A model generated the notes under the pieces. The model saw nothing but the letters and a program-made list of their open reading frames with translations. It did no database searches and was not told where the DNA came from. A program made the translations under genes and the position numbers. Below, piece after piece: positions 6,533 to 14,874 of a stretch of DNA of 33,060 bases. Position 1 is the first letter of the stretch, and each line of letters starts with the position of its first letter. Origin of the DNA: an uncultured Lachnospiraceae bacterium (GTDB lineage: Bacteria; Bacillota; Clostridia; Lachnospirales; Lachnospiraceae); contig CACYNO010000012.1 of assembly GCA_902775895.1 (NCBI GenBank), positions 1-33,060 on the forward strand. The letters are read 5' to 3'.

Positions 6533-7684
6533 ATGATAGAAGAGAAGTTTATGCGCCGCGCCGTGGAACTTGCAAAGGGCGGGATCGGTGCGGTGGATCC
6601 CAACCCGTTGGTGGGGGCGGTGATCGTAAAGGACAATAAGATAATAGGTGAAGGCTACCATGAACGTTACGGAGGGCTGCATGCCGAGCGGAACGCACTG
6701 GCGTCGGTCGCGGGAACCGATCTTTGCGAAGCCACCGCACACTTCCAAAACCTGAGAGATATCCTGTCAGGTGCTGATATGTACGTAACCTTAGAGCCTT
6801 GTGCCCACCACGGCAAGACCCCGCCCTGCACCGAAGCCATAATAGAAAGCGGTATAAGCAGGGTGATCATCGGGTCAAGGGACCCGAACCCTTTAGTTGC
6901 GGGGAAGGGAGTTCAGCAGCTGGAGGCTGCAGGCATTGAGGTTATACAGGATTTCTGCAGGAAAGAATGCGATGCTTTAAATAAAAAGTTTTTCCATTTT
7001 ATAACCACGGGAAAGCCTTACGTTCTTATGAAGTACGCCATGACGGCGGACGGGAAGATCGCCACAAAGACAGGCGCATCCAAATGGATATCATGTGAAA
7101 AGTCGCGTGAGTACGTACATGAACTAAGAAACGAATACCCGGCGATCCTTGCAGGCATAGGAACGGTACTTGCGGACGACCCTATGCTTACGGCAAGGAT
7201 ACCGGGGGCGAGGAATCCGATGCGTGTGATAACAGACAGCAGCCTGCGTATACCTGCCGGCTGTAATATTTTAAAAACGGCAGCTGACATTCCCACGGTC
7301 ATCATCTCTGCCATGACAGACAAGGAGTTCGGATCATCTGAGAAAAAAGCCATGATCGAAAATATGGGCGCCGAAGTCATTAATCTTCCGGGAGAAGACG
7401 GTCACGTTGATCTTAAAAAAGTTGTAAATTTTCTCGGAGAAAGAAAGATATCAGGTCTTCTCATAGAAGGCGGAGGAGGTGTGAACTACAGCGCTCTTAA
7501 AGCGGGAATAGTAAACGAGGTAAATGTTTTCGTTGCTCCCAAGATATTCGGCGGGGCGGCAAAAACCCCGGTTGGCGGTGAAGGAGTGGAACTTCCGGAT
7601 GAGGCAGTGGGACTTATACTTATTTCATCCGAATTGATGGGAGAGGATGTCCTGTTGAAATACAAGACAGGCAGTAACACATAA
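6533..7684 (+). CDS. ribD: RibD, bifunctional deaminase/reductase
   Basis: A 383-residue enzyme performing the deamination and reduction steps that turn the GTP cyclohydrolase II product into 5-amino-6-ribitylaminouracil phosphate. The N-terminal deaminase domain shows zinc ligands His50 (GLHAERNA, with Glu52 as proton shuttle), Cys90 and Cys99 (EPCAHHGKTPPC). The C-terminal reductase domain begins near residue 160 (KPYVLMKYAMTADGKIA) and contains LIEGGGGV. The start at 6533 is chosen because GAGAGAGAG precedes it and the family N-terminus begins there; the open frame continues upstream to 6206, but that part is translated repeat sequence. First gene of the rib operon, under the FMN riboswitch. 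Confidence 0.95.
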   Translation: MIEEKFMRRAVELAKGGIGAVDPNPLVGAVIVKDNKIIGEGYHERYGGLHAERNALASVAGTDLCEATAHFQNLRDILSGADMYVTLEPCAHHGKTPPCTEAIIESGISRVIIGSRDPNPLVAGKGVQQLEAAGIEVIQDFCRKECDALNKKFFHFITTGKPYVLMKYAMTADGKIATKTGASKWISCEKSREYVHELRNEYPAILAGIGTVLADDPMLTARIPGARNPMRVITDSSLRIPAGCNILKTAADIPTVIISAMTDKEFGSSEKKAMIENMGAEVINLPGEDGHVDLKKVVNFLGERKISGLLIEGGGGVNYSALKAGIVNEVNVFVAPKIFGGAAKTPVGGEGVELPDEAVGLILISSELMGEDVLLKYKTGSNT

Positions 7685-7765
7685 TTTTAAGGGAATTAAT
7701 AAAAGCATGATGACAGGCGATCATCATTTCGGCAGATCTGATGAAAAGCATGAGAGGTATGAAAC

Positions 7766-8404
7766 ATGTTTACTGGAATAATAGAAGAGACCGGGACAAT
7801 TAAAAATATGGCAATAACAGGGACTTCCGGCACCATCACCATCAGTGCAAAGAAAGTGCTTGAGGGTACAAAGATCGGTGACAGCATTTCCACGGACGGG
7901 ATATGTCTTACGGTTACGGATATCGGTCCTGATCATTTCACCGCAGATGTTATGGCGGAGACGGTGAGACGCAGCTGCCTGTCGGAAAAGAAGACAGGAG
8001 ACAAGGTAAATCTTGAACGGGCAATGGCAGCAGACGGCAGGTTCGGAGGACACATCGTATCCGGACACATAGACGGTACGGGCACCGTACGGGAAATGCG
8101 CCGGGAAGAAAATGCGGTATGGGTAAAGATTGAATGCGACAGCAGGATCCTGAGATACATAATAGAAAAAGGTTCCATAACCATAGACGGTATAAGCCTT
8201 ACGGTGGCAGAAGTTACCCACAGGGATTTCAGCGTTTCGGTGATCCCCCATACCGGGGCGGAGACAACACTTCTTGGGAAGAAGACGGGAAACAAAGTGA
8301 ATCTTGAAAATGACATAGTGGGTAAATACGTTGAAAAGCTTATGAAGCCGGAGGAAAGCAGAGGGAACCTTACTCTGGAGTACCTGGAAAACAACGGGTT
8401 TTAA
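7766..8404 (+). CDS. ribE: Riboflavin synthase, alpha subunit
   Basis: A 212-residue enzyme that dismutates two molecules of 6,7-dimethyl-8-ribityllumazine to riboflavin. It has the family's two tandem lumazine-binding domains. The first opens with [10 protein letters not shown], and the second starts near residue 98 with the [12 protein letters not shown] signature just before it. The length is typical. The start has GAGAGG upstream. It lies 81 nt after ribD and 13 nt before ribBA. The short gap suggests coupled translation with ribBA. The same gene is called ribC in E. coli nomenclature. Confidence 0.95.
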   Translation: MFTGIIEETGTIKNMAITGTSGTITISAKKVLEGTKIGDSISTDGICLTVTDIGPDHFTADVMAETVRRSCLSEKKTGDKVNLERAMAADGRFGGHIVSGHIDGTGTVREMRREENAVWVKIECDSRILRYIIEKGSITIDGISLTVAEVTHRDFSVSVIPHTGAETTLLGKKTGNKVNLENDIVGKYVEKLMKPEESRGNLTLEYLENNGF

Positions 8405-8417
8405 AGGGGGTGATAAA

Positions 8418-9632
8418 ATGAGTGAATACAAATATGATGACATAAAAAAAGCCCTGGAGGATCTTAAAGGCGGAAAGATAATACTGGTTACCGACGATGA
8501 GGACAGGGAAAACGAAGGGGACTTTATCTGTGCGGCGGAATTTGCCACACAGGAAAATATCAACTTCATGGCAACCTACGGCAAGGGTCTGATATGCACG
8601 CCCATGAGTGAGGAGATCGCAAACAAACTGGGACTTCCTCCCATGGTGTCCGAAAATACGGATAATCACCAGACGGCGTTTACCGTATCCATCGACCACA
8701 TAGAAACCACCACCGGGATTTCCGCAGCGGAAAGATCATTTACCATGATCAAATGCGCCGACCCGGATGCAGGCCCGGCGGAGTTCAGAAGGCCGGGACA
8801 TGTATTTCCTTTAGTTGCAAGATACGGAGGAGTCCTTACAAGAAACGGACATACGGAAGCTACGGTGGATCTGATGCGGCTTGCAGGGTTAAAAGAGTGC
8901 GGTGTGTGCTGCGAGATCATGGATGATGACGGAACAATGATGCGCACCCCAAAGCTGTGGGAACTGGCGGAAAAGTTCAATCTGACATTTATCACTATAA
9001 AGCAGCTTCAGGAATATATCCGGATACATGAAATGCACGTGGTAAGGGAGGCGGAAGCAAATCTCCCAACAGAGTACGGCGAGTTTAAAATGTACGGGTA
9101 TGTAAATGATATCACCGGTGAGCACCACGTTGCCCTTGTGAAGGGGGATATAGGCGAAGGAGAAGATGTCCTGTGCCGCGTGCACTCGGAATGTCTGACG
9201 GGAGATACCTTCGGCTCTCTTCGCTGTGACTGCGGGCAGCAGCTTGCAAGGTCCATGGAGATGATAGAAAAAGAAGGCAGAGGGATACTTCTTTACATGC
9301 GCCAGGAAGGACGAGGCATTGGGCTTATCAATAAGATAAAAGCTTACGCCCTGCAGGAAGAAGGTTTGGACACCGTAGAAGCAAATGTGAAACTTGGCTT
9401 TGCTCCGGATATGAGAGAGTACTGGGTGGGAGCCCAGATATTAAAAGACCTGGGAGTAAAGTCCCTGAGACTTCTTACCAACAATCCGGACAAGGTTTAC
9501 GCACTGTCTGATTTCGGCCTTGAGATAAAGACAAGGATACCTATTGAGATAAAGCCTCAAAAGCATGATATAAATTATCTGAAAACCAAAAAGACAAAAA
9601 TGGGTCACATTTTCAACGAGATAGATGTTTAA
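8418..9632 (+). CDS. ribBA: RibBA, DHBP synthase / GTP cyclohydrolase II
   Basis: A 404-residue bifunctional enzyme supplying both riboflavin precursors. Residues 1-200 are DHBP synthase, acting on ribulose-5-phosphate, with the acidic motif [10 protein letters not shown] at 26-35 and the block [14 protein letters not shown] near 144-157. Residues 205-404 are GTP cyclohydrolase II with zinc cysteines Cys259, Cys270 and Cys272 ([18 protein letters not shown]) and the motif RQEGRGIGL at 295-303. AAAGGGGGTG precedes the ATG. It follows ribE by 13 nt and precedes ribH by 15 nt. Confidence 0.96.
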   Translation: MSEYKYDDIKKALEDLKGGKIILVTDDEDRENEGDFICAAEFATQENINFMATYGKGLICTPMSEEIANKLGLPPMVSENTDNHQTAFTVSIDHIETTTGISAAERSFTMIKCADPDAGPAEFRRPGHVFPLVARYGGVLTRNGHTEATVDLMRLAGLKECGVCCEIMDDDGTMMRTPKLWELAEKFNLTFITIKQLQEYIRIHEMHVVREAEANLPTEYGEFKMYGYVNDITGEHHVALVKGDIGEGEDVLCRVHSECLTGDTFGSLRCDCGQQLARSMEMIEKEGRGILLYMRQEGRGIGLINKIKAYALQEEGLDTVEANVKLGFAPDMREYWVGAQILKDLGVKSLRLLTNNPDKVYALSDFGLEIKTRIPIEIKPQKHDINYLKTKKTKMGHIFNEIDV

Positions 9633-9647
9633 AGAAAGGAAAAAGTT

Positions 9648-10124
9648 ATGAAAGAGATCAATGTAATCGAAGGAAAAGTAGTAGCGCCTAAGGGGATGAA
9701 AGTCGGTATAGTGGCATCACGTTTTAACGAATTCATCACGAACAAGCTTCTGGGAGGCGCAGTTGACGGTCTTGTACGTCACGGTGTGGAAGAAAAGAAT
9801 ATCACCGCTGCATGGATACCGGGGGCTTTTGAGATACCCACTGTTGCAAAGAAAATGGCAGAGTCCGGCAAGTATGACGCTGTTATCTGCGTGGGTGCAG
9901 TGATAAGAGGTTCAACAACCCATTATGATTATGTGTGCAATGAGGTTTCCAAAGGTATCGCGCACATCTCAATGGAGACGGGAGTTCCTACACTTTTCGG
10001 AATCCTTACCACCGACAACATTGAGCAGGCGGTGGAGCGTGCCGGTACCAAAGCAGGCAACAAAGGATATGACTGCGCACTGTCTGCGATTGAGATGGTA
10101 AATGTGCTCTCTAACCTTGGCTGA
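9648..10124 (+). CDS. ribH: RibH, 6,7-dimethyl-8-ribityllumazine synthase
   Basis: A 158-residue lumazine synthase, which condenses 5-amino-6-ribitylaminouracil with the RibB product. Members form pentamers or 60-mer capsids. Motifs are ASRFNEFI at 23-30, WIPGAFEIP at 56-64, and [14 protein letters not shown] at 83-96 with the catalytic His92. AGAAAGGAAAA precedes the ATG at 9648. It is the last gene of the rib operon. Confidence 0.96.
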   Translation: MKEINVIEGKVVAPKGMKVGIVASRFNEFITNKLLGGAVDGLVRHGVEEKNITAAWIPGAFEIPTVAKKMAESGKYDAVICVGAVIRGSTTHYDYVCNEVSKGIAHISMETGVPTLFGILTTDNIEQAVERAGTKAGNKGYDCALSAIEMVNVLSNLG

Positions 10125-10137
10125 TATACAAAAGATT

Positions 10138-10163
10138 CTCCCCGGCAGCAGGTGAGTTTTTTT
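10138..10163 (+). terminator. Weak terminator after ribH
   Basis: CTC-C-CC pairs with GG-T-GAG (10138-10143 with 10151-10156, one mismatch) and is followed by seven T. The stem is short, so this is a tentative call. Confidence 0.5.
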
Positions 10164-10178
10164 GTGCTCAGTTTTCCG

Positions 10179-10207
10179 TTGTCATTTTTCCCCTATGAGT
10201 GTAAAAT
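10179..10207 (+). promoter_or_regulatory. purC promoter
   Basis: TTGTCA (10179-10184), 17-bp spacer and TAAAAT (10202-10207), 40 bp ahead of the purC start. It supports separate transcription of purC from the rib operon. Confidence 0.7.
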
Positions 10208-10247
10208 ACTTTAGGCAACAAAAAACATATTTTACGGGAGCGGGTTT

Positions 10248-10925
10248 ATGGATAAAGTATATGAAGGAAAAACCAAAGACGTATTCAAACTGGAGAACGG
10301 CAACTATTTACTGAAGTTCAAGGATGATGTGACAGGTGAGAACGGTGTGTTTGATCCCGGAGCCAATACCGTGGGACTCAGCATTGACGGTATCGGCAAG
10401 CAGAATCTTAAAACATCCGTCATGTTTTTTGAGGTGTTGAAGGATGCAGGGATAAAGACCCATTATGTTTCCGCTGATGAGGATGCCGCTACCATGGAAG
10501 TCCTGGCGGCCGAGCCATTTGGTAAGGGTCTTGAGGTTATTTGCAGGAGACGTGCCGTAGGCAGTTTCATCAGGCGTTACGGCGCATACATAGAAGAGGG
10601 TGCGCCCCTTGACTATTATGTGGAGATGACATTAAAGGATGATGAAAAGGGCGATCCGCTTATCACCATGGAAGGTCTTGAGGCTTTAAATATCATGTCA
10701 CCAAAGCAGTTTGATGAGACAAAAGAGCTTACAAAGAAGATCACTAAGATAGTTGCGGACAAGATTGCAGAATTCGGCTTAGAGCTTTATGATATCAAGT
10801 TTGAGTTCGGATATAACGGAGACGAGGTTATCCTTATCGATGAGATCGCATCTGGAAACATGCGTGTTTATAAGGACGGTAAGGTAGTAGATCCTATGGA
10901 TCTTACGGCTATCCTCTTAAAATAA
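10248..10925 (+). CDS. purC: PurC-type SAICAR synthetase
   Basis: A 225-residue enzyme of the phosphoribosylaminoimidazole-succinocarboxamide synthase family, which joins CAIR and aspartate in purine synthesis. Visible family features are YEGKTKDVF at residues 5-13, the block [17 protein letters not shown] around 96-112, and the ATP/Mg region [22 protein letters not shown]. The C-terminal signature reads [10 protein letters not shown] where classic PurC has SPDSCR(Y/F); this looks like a subfamily variant, and the enzymatic assignment is slightly less certain for that reason. GGGAGCGGG precedes the ATG. It stands alone with its own promoter. Confidence 0.88.
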   Translation: MDKVYEGKTKDVFKLENGNYLLKFKDDVTGENGVFDPGANTVGLSIDGIGKQNLKTSVMFFEVLKDAGIKTHYVSADEDAATMEVLAAEPFGKGLEVICRRRAVGSFIRRYGAYIEEGAPLDYYVEMTLKDDEKGDPLITMEGLEALNIMSPKQFDETKELTKKITKIVADKIAEFGLELYDIKFEFGYNGDEVILIDEIASGNMRVYKDGKVVDPMDLTAILLK

Positions 10926-10930
10926 GAGTA

Positions 10931-10978
10931 AGCACGGGAGAGATTTATTTATATTAAACAGCTCCCGTGCTTTGCCTT
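10931..10978 (+). terminator. Long-loop hairpin after purC
   Basis: AGCACGGGAG (10931-10940) pairs perfectly with CTCCCGTGCT (10962-10971) across a 21-nt AT-rich loop, followed by a mildly T-rich stretch. It is likely the first part of the purC termination region. Confidence 0.55.
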
Positions 10979-11011
10979 TCCAAACTGTAGAATCCAGTCC
11001 TAAAAAAATAA

Positions 11012-11041
11012 CAGACCGACTAAGTCGGTCTGATATTTTTT
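11012..11041. terminator. Bidirectional terminator between convergent genes
   Basis: CAGACCGAC and GTCGGTCTG form a 9-bp stem with a tiny loop. A T-run follows on the plus strand, and an A-run (TAAAAAAATAA) precedes it, serving the minus strand. It sits between purC and the convergent thioesterase gene. Confidence 0.85.
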
Positions 11042-11122
11042 CGGGCTGCCTTCTAATGTTTGAAAAGGCAAACTGGTTGCTGTTAAAAATAAACCTCTCC
11101 CTGATATATTTGTATCAGATGA

Positions 11123-11521
11123 TCATTTTTTAAATCCCGTCCCTGTAAACTGTGCGATAGGTCGGTCCTCTTCGTCGTAAACATCTACGTTTACCACGCA
11201 GGTAGTCCGGCCGTCCTTTTTGCACACAGCCTTTGCGAACATCTTCTTGCCCTTGGGTGAGTTCAGGAAGATGATGCTGATATTCTGAGCTACAGTAGGC
11301 CTGTGGATATTGTTCACCATCACGGCGAAGGCAAAATCCGCCAGTGTAAAGATGGCACCGCCCATAACGCCGCCCAGGGCATTCTGGTGCCTTTCTTCCA
11401 CCAAGACACTACAGGTCACATATTCATCCGTCATTTCATCTATCTGCATCCCCGCGCCTGTAGCGAATTTCTCTCCCTTAAAATATTCTCTTGCATCTTC
11501 AATATTATCAAATACAGCCAT
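11123..11521 (-). CDS. PaaI-family hotdog thioesterase
   Basis: A 132-residue hotdog-fold protein of the PaaI/YdiI acyl-CoA thioesterase type. Recognisable features are HQNALGGVMGGAIFTLADFAFAV, the active-site region with the central helix, and the terminal strands (TCVVNVDVYDEEDRPIAQFTGTGFKK). The asparagine/alanine in the HQNALGG segment replaces the more usual HxNxxGxVHGG. The substrate is unknown. The start at 11521 (MAVFDN) is chosen because AAAGGA lies 8-9 nt upstream; the frame extends further but encodes an unlikely hydrophobic stretch. It is the only clear minus-strand gene in the window and converges with purC. Confidence 0.85.
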   Translation of the reverse strand: MAVFDNIEDAREYFKGEKFATGAGMQIDEMTDEYVTCSVLVEERHQNALGGVMGGAIFTLADFAFAVMVNNIHRPTVAQNISIIFLNSPKGKKMFAKAVCKKDGRTTCVVNVDVYDEEDRPIAQFTGTGFKK

Positions 11522-11874
11522 AGTTTTTATCCTTTCATGAATTATGTAAATGATGATAGCATATATGGAGGTCAAAAGGGAAAAAAACATTGACAGACAG
11601 TATTTCATTGAACAGATCTTTGAAAAATCCCGATTATGAGATAAGAAAGGCGATCGTGTTTTGAGACTGTCCCTTGTCTCACTTTCTCACCATCAACTAA
11701 ATAGTTTTGCGATAAGTAAAAAATTGTTTAGTAAAAACAATGATGATCTTGATTATTCTACAAGCACGGTTGAGCATATAAAACTGAAGGATTTTTTACT
11801 TATGGATGAGGTATAGAACCGGTATGAACAGGAGACGGAAACAGTAACTGCTATAATGAGTGAGGAAGAACCAA
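11522..11874. other. Intergenic stretch without a recognised gene
   Basis: About 350 bp. It includes the leader of the minus-strand thioesterase gene and a dispersed repeat copy at 11659-11685. An open frame on the plus strand runs without a start codon to a stop near 11816 and encodes about 45 residues ending FLLMDEV; it could be the tail of a lost gene, but I do not recognise it. Confidence 0.4.
11659..11685 (-). repeat. Dispersed GACAG...TGTCTC repeat, copy 1 (degenerate)
   Basis: TTTTGAGACTGTCCCTTGTC followed by TCACTT resembles the repeat at 12612-12660 and 32613-32650. It is short and partly degenerate. Confidence 0.45.
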
Positions 11875-12618
11875 ATGAGCAGGCTTAAAGGTCTAAATTC
11901 CAATCACATAAAGCTGATCGCAATTATCGCCATGACCATCGATCATCTTACCTGGGCATTTTTCCCGGGACTACAGACAGTATGGTATGTTTACGCTCTT
12001 CATATCATCGGCAGACTGACGGCGCCTATCATGTGGTTTTTTATCGCGGAGGGCTTTCACTACACCGGGGATGTGCGTAAGTATATCATACGGCTTTTTA
12101 TATTTGCAGGCGTGTCACATTTTGCCTATGATTTTGCATTTGGCATACCGTTTCTGCCACTGTCCACGGGTGTATTCAACCAGACCAGCGTGATGTGGTC
12201 ACTGGCCTGGGCGGTAGTGCTCCTTGCGATATGTAATAATGCAAATGTGCCGGCATGGGGAAAGGTGGTCGCGATCGCGGGTATATGCCTGATCTCGTTT
12301 CCCTCGGACTGGTCCAGTGTTGCAGTCATGGCACCGTTTTTCCTGTATGCAAACAGGGAAAAGTTCAGTCTCCAGGCAAGAACCATCGTTTTCTGGACAG
12401 CGGTATATGCTGCGGTATATTTCTTTTTTATAGACAAGGCATACGGGATATTGCAGATGTTTACATTCCTTACCATACCCATACTGGCACAGTACAATGG
12501 GGAACGGGGTACATGGAAGGGAATGAAATGGTTCTTCTATGTATACTACCCGGCGCACCTGGTTGTAGTGGGGATCATCAGGATAGCGCTGCACGGGGAT
12601 GTGAATATATTGTTTTGA
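11875..12618 (+). CDS. TraX-family membrane protein
   Basis: A 247-residue polytopic inner-membrane protein of the TraX family. It has the family opening LNSNHIKLIAIIAMTIDHLTWAF, the LHIIGRLTAPIMWFFIAEGF block and about seven hydrophobic segments. The prototype TraX acetylates F-pilin. Chromosomal homologues in Bacillota have no settled role and may act as acyltransferases. The start at 11875 is chosen because GAGGAAG lies 9 nt upstream; a GTG at 11860 is in frame. No conjugation genes are nearby. The stop codon lies in a dispersed repeat. Confidence 0.85.
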   Translation: MSRLKGLNSNHIKLIAIIAMTIDHLTWAFFPGLQTVWYVYALHIIGRLTAPIMWFFIAEGFHYTGDVRKYIIRLFIFAGVSHFAYDFAFGIPFLPLSTGVFNQTSVMWSLAWAVVLLAICNNANVPAWGKVVAIAGICLISFPSDWSSVAVMAPFFLYANREKFSLQARTIVFWTAVYAAVYFFFIDKAYGILQMFTFLTIPILAQYNGERGTWKGMKWFFYVYYPAHLVVVGIIRIALHGDVNILF

Positions 12619-12660
12619 GACAGAGAACAGCTTCCCCTGTCTCAGTCCCCTGTTTCATGA
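12612..12660 (-). repeat. Dispersed GACAG...TGTCTC repeat, copy 2
   Basis: This copy runs from TTTTGAGACAGAGAACAG to CAGTCCCCTGTTTC. Read on the minus strand it contains GGGGA..GTTCTCTGTCTCAAAA, like the copy at 32613. It supplies the stop codon of the TraX-family gene and ends just before the next ribosome binding site. Confidence 0.6.
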
Positions 12661-12672
12661 AAGGAGTGTTTT

Positions 12673-13254
12673 ATGATTTTACTGGTCAATGCTTGTGTAA
12701 GAAAAGAGTCGCGGACAAAGCGGCTTGCGGATGCTGTGACGGCGCGGATGGGTGGAGATGTGCAGGAGGTTAAGGTGTGGGAGACGGATCTTCCCGTGGC
12801 AGATGAGGCATTTCTTGAGAAAAGAGACGCCCTGATCGCGGGGGAGGTGTGGTCGGATCCCATGTTTGATCTTGCCCGGCAGTTTGCGGAAGCTGATACA
12901 ATCGTGGTGGCGGCGCCGTACTGGGATCTTTCATTTCCTGCGGCATTGAAGCAGTATTTTGAGCAGGTAAATTTGACGGGAATTACTTTCCGCTACACTC
13001 CGGAGGGAGTGCCGGAGCCCATGTGCAAAGCCGGAAGGCTAATCTATGTAATGACCGCGGGAGGGACATTTGTACCTGAGGAATTCGGATTCGGATATGT
13101 GAAGGCGCTGGCGCAGAGCTTTTACGGGATAGAGGATGTGGAGCTTATAAAGGCCGTGGGGCTTGATACAGACGGCGCTGATGCGGAAGGGATCATGGAG
13201 GAAGCTATACGGGAGATGGAGCAAAATGTTGACCGTGGCATGGCGTGGGAATAA
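12673..13254 (+). CDS. Flavodoxin-fold NAD(P)H oxidoreductase
   Basis: A 193-residue protein of the flavodoxin_2 / FMN-dependent NADH-azoreductase group. It opens with the flavin phosphate loop ILLVNACVRKESRTKRLAD (residues 2-20), has the VVAAPYWDLSFPAALKQYFEQV segment (about 77-98) typical of the family, and MTAGG near residue 123. It probably reduces quinones, azo or nitro compounds with NAD(P)H in the cytoplasm. GAAAGGAGTG precedes the ATG. It overlaps the open frame of the next gene slightly, but the real start of that gene lies beyond its stop. Confidence 0.87.
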   Translation: MILLVNACVRKESRTKRLADAVTARMGGDVQEVKVWETDLPVADEAFLEKRDALIAGEVWSDPMFDLARQFAEADTIVVAAPYWDLSFPAALKQYFEQVNLTGITFRYTPEGVPEPMCKAGRLIYVMTAGGTFVPEEFGFGYVKALAQSFYGIEDVELIKAVGLDTDGADAEGIMEEAIREMEQNVDRGMAWE

Positions 13255-13289
13255 AATGGTATAAAGAAAAAGAAAAGGAGAACAAATAC

Positions 13290-14135
13290 ATGAAAAAAAG
13301 GAGGATCGGACTTATAGGTCTTGCCTGCCTTACTGCCGGCATAGGGCTTGCCGGTTGTGTAGGAAGCAGCGAACAGCCCACAGAAACCACCACAACAGCT
13401 GAAATCACCACGGCAGAAGTCACTCAGGCAGATATTGAGAAAATGATCATCGGCAGCTGGATAGTAGCAGAACGTAAAGGCCAGCCGGCGCTGACAAATG
13501 AGAAGAGTGTCTTTACATTTGAATCCCCCACTAAAGCATACGTAAGCGCGTCCTTTAATGCACGCCCGGAACTTGGTATTGAATGGTTGAACATGCTGGA
13601 ATCAGAAGTTGAGATTAAAGGGAATAAAGTGACCATCACCAGGAAGGGTGGCGGAGAAGCGACCATGGTGAATGAACTGACAATTTCAAATATTACCGAT
13701 GCTGAAACCCGGGGCGACCTTGTTTCGAAATTAGTTGATAACGGTAAAGAGACAGTGATCACAGAAGAGCAGATCCGTTTTGTCAAAGTCAAGGATGATT
13801 ACAGCAAAGATATCCTTGGCACATGGGAAGGCCACTGCACCAGCGAAGGTTCCGTGTACGATGACGGTCAGGAACACCGATGGGAGTATAAAGAGGACGG
13901 CACCTACGTCTACTATCATAAAGATGGAGATAACTGGGTACCCAGCGACGACAAGCTGAATGATTATTTTGTTGATGGTAACCTGCTCTGCACACGTTGG
14001 GGAGATGGAAACACGGAAGACCGTGAGTGGTGGGAGATCACCATTGACGGCGATACCATGAACTGGACTGCCTTGCGTGAAAATGAAGGCGGTTCCACGT
14101 TTACTGCAACATTTGAGATGAATAAGGTAAAATAA
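13290..14135 (+). CDS. Lipoprotein with two lipocalin-like segments
   Basis: A 281-residue predicted lipoprotein. MKKRRIGLIGLACLTAGIGL leads into the lipobox L-A-G-C with lipidated Cys23. A Thr-rich linker follows (residues 30-48), then two similar beta-rich segments, IIGSWIVAERKG... from about residue 53 and ILGTWEGHCTSEG... from about residue 173, reminiscent of lipocalin-like domains. The ligand and role are unknown. The start at 13290 follows AAGGAGAACA and is preferred over an in-frame ATG at 13245. It sits 35 nt after the oxidoreductase, possibly in the same transcript, and ends in a terminator. Confidence 0.85.
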   Translation: MKKRRIGLIGLACLTAGIGLAGCVGSSEQPTETTTTAEITTAEVTQADIEKMIIGSWIVAERKGQPALTNEKSVFTFESPTKAYVSASFNARPELGIEWLNMLESEVEIKGNKVTITRKGGGEATMVNELTISNITDAETRGDLVSKLVDNGKETVITEEQIRFVKVKDDYSKDILGTWEGHCTSEGSVYDDGQEHRWEYKEDGTYVYYHKDGDNWVPSDDKLNDYFVDGNLLCTRWGDGNTEDREWWEITIDGDTMNWTALRENEGGSTFTATFEMNKVK

Positions 14136-14143
14136 GAGAGGGT

Positions 14144-14172
14144 GCGCCTTAATGTTTAGGGTGCATTTTTTT
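14144..14172 (+). terminator. Terminator after the lipoprotein gene
   Basis: TGCGCC (14144-14149) pairs with GGTGCA (14160-14165, one G-T wobble) and is followed by seven T. Termination here separates the housekeeping genes from the accessory region. Confidence 0.65.
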
Positions 14173-14237
14173 GTGAGCAAAAGCCGGACCGGGGTAGGGG
14201 ACGGTACAAAGCAATAGTTTTGAAAATGATATTTAAA

Positions 14238-14320
14238 ATGCATTAATTGAAAACCATAAACATGCAAACAATGCATATTTATATTAAAATATAAATGCAT
14301 TTATTGCATAATAGTTGCAT
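14238..14320 (+). promoter_or_regulatory. AT-rich TGCAT repeat region ahead of the mntA-like gene
   Basis: ATGCAT or TTGCAT occurs at 14238, 14271, 14295, 14304 and 14315, with CATGCA at 14261. ATGCATATTTATA (14271-14283) and TATAAATGCAT (ending 14300) form an inverted repeat with a 2-nt bulge. Toxin-antitoxin operons often carry such operators for autoregulation; binding by the encoded protein is inference. Confidence 0.4.
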
Positions 14321-14333
14321 GGAGGATGTGCAA

Positions 14334-14633
14334 ATGAGAGATCTTAAGACAATAAGGCTTGATAAGAAGCAAAAATGCGCTGACGTTTTTCAGGATTATA
14401 ATGTTAATTACTGCTATCTATTCGGTTCTTATGCAAAAGGTAAAGCCGGGAAGTCGAGTGATGTCGACCTTCTTATATCATCTGATACAAAGGGGCTGAA
14501 ATTTTATGAGATGGTAGAGAGGCTGAGAGGGGTACTTCATAAAAAAGTGGATGCTCTTGATCATAAGCAGTTGTTAAAAAATGAAGCATTGCTGAATGAT
14601 GTTTTGAAGGATGGGGTTAAGATATATAGATAA
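14334..14633 (+). CDS. mntA: MntA-like nucleotidyltransferase antitoxin
   Basis: A 99-residue minimal nucleotidyltransferase. The diagnostic motif YLFGSYAKGKAGKSSDVDLLI (about residues 28-48) has the G-S-x10-D-x-D catalytic pattern. In the MNT/HEPN (type VII) systems this protein silences its HepT toxin partner by AMP transfer. GGAGGA lies about 8 nt upstream of the chosen ATG at 14334; the frame extends to 14295 without a ribosome site. It overlaps the next gene by 23 nt, the usual order for this pair. The partner here is broken, so the antitoxin may be an orphan or may act on the following large HEPN protein. Confidence 0.85.
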   Translation: MRDLKTIRLDKKQKCADVFQDYNVNYCYLFGSYAKGKAGKSSDVDLLISSDTKGLKFYEMVERLRGVLHKKVDALDHKQLLKNEALLNDVLKDGVKIYR

Positions 14634-14874
14634 TAATAAAAATGACGAATATTATATTCAAAAGATTCGGACAGATTTAGCATTTGTAGTAGAGCATACC
14701 AGGGATATAGATCAGGATGAACTTTCCGGAAATGAGGTGCTTTTTGATTCCATGTTGTTTCGCTTAATACAAATATCAGAAAATGCTACTAAACTGAGTG
14801 ATGAGTATAAGGAAGGACACAGTAATATTCCATGTGTAGGAGCTTTTTTGGAGGTTATATATGAGAAAAAATGA
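14611..14874 (+). pseudogene. hepT: HepT-like HEPN toxin, 3'-truncated
   Basis: An 87-residue product resembling the first two thirds of DUF86/HepT toxins: YIQKIRTDLAFVVEHT..., DELSGNEVLFDSMLFRLIQISENATKLSDEYKEGHSNIP. HepT proteins normally continue IPWRxIxGMRNxLVHxYF, where the R-x4-6-H RNase motif sits. Here the text diverges after IP at about base 14833 and runs only 13 further residues to a stop. The catalytic motif is therefore missing and the toxin is predicted to be inactive. The following HEPN gene starts within its last 14 bp. The junction marks the left edge of the restriction island. Confidence 0.8.

Noticed and set aside
7724-8569. Minus-strand frame of 281 codons opposite ribE
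   Set aside because: It is long but lies entirely opposite riboflavin synthase and the start of ribBA, and its text is cysteine/histidine-rich shadow sequence.
12255-12773. Plus-strand frame overlapping TraX and the oxidoreductase
   Set aside because: It spans two well-supported genes in another frame and includes repeat sequence.
14611-14874. Complete functional HepT toxin
   Set aside because: The R-x4-6-H motif and last helix are absent, and similarity to HepT stops at the island edge.
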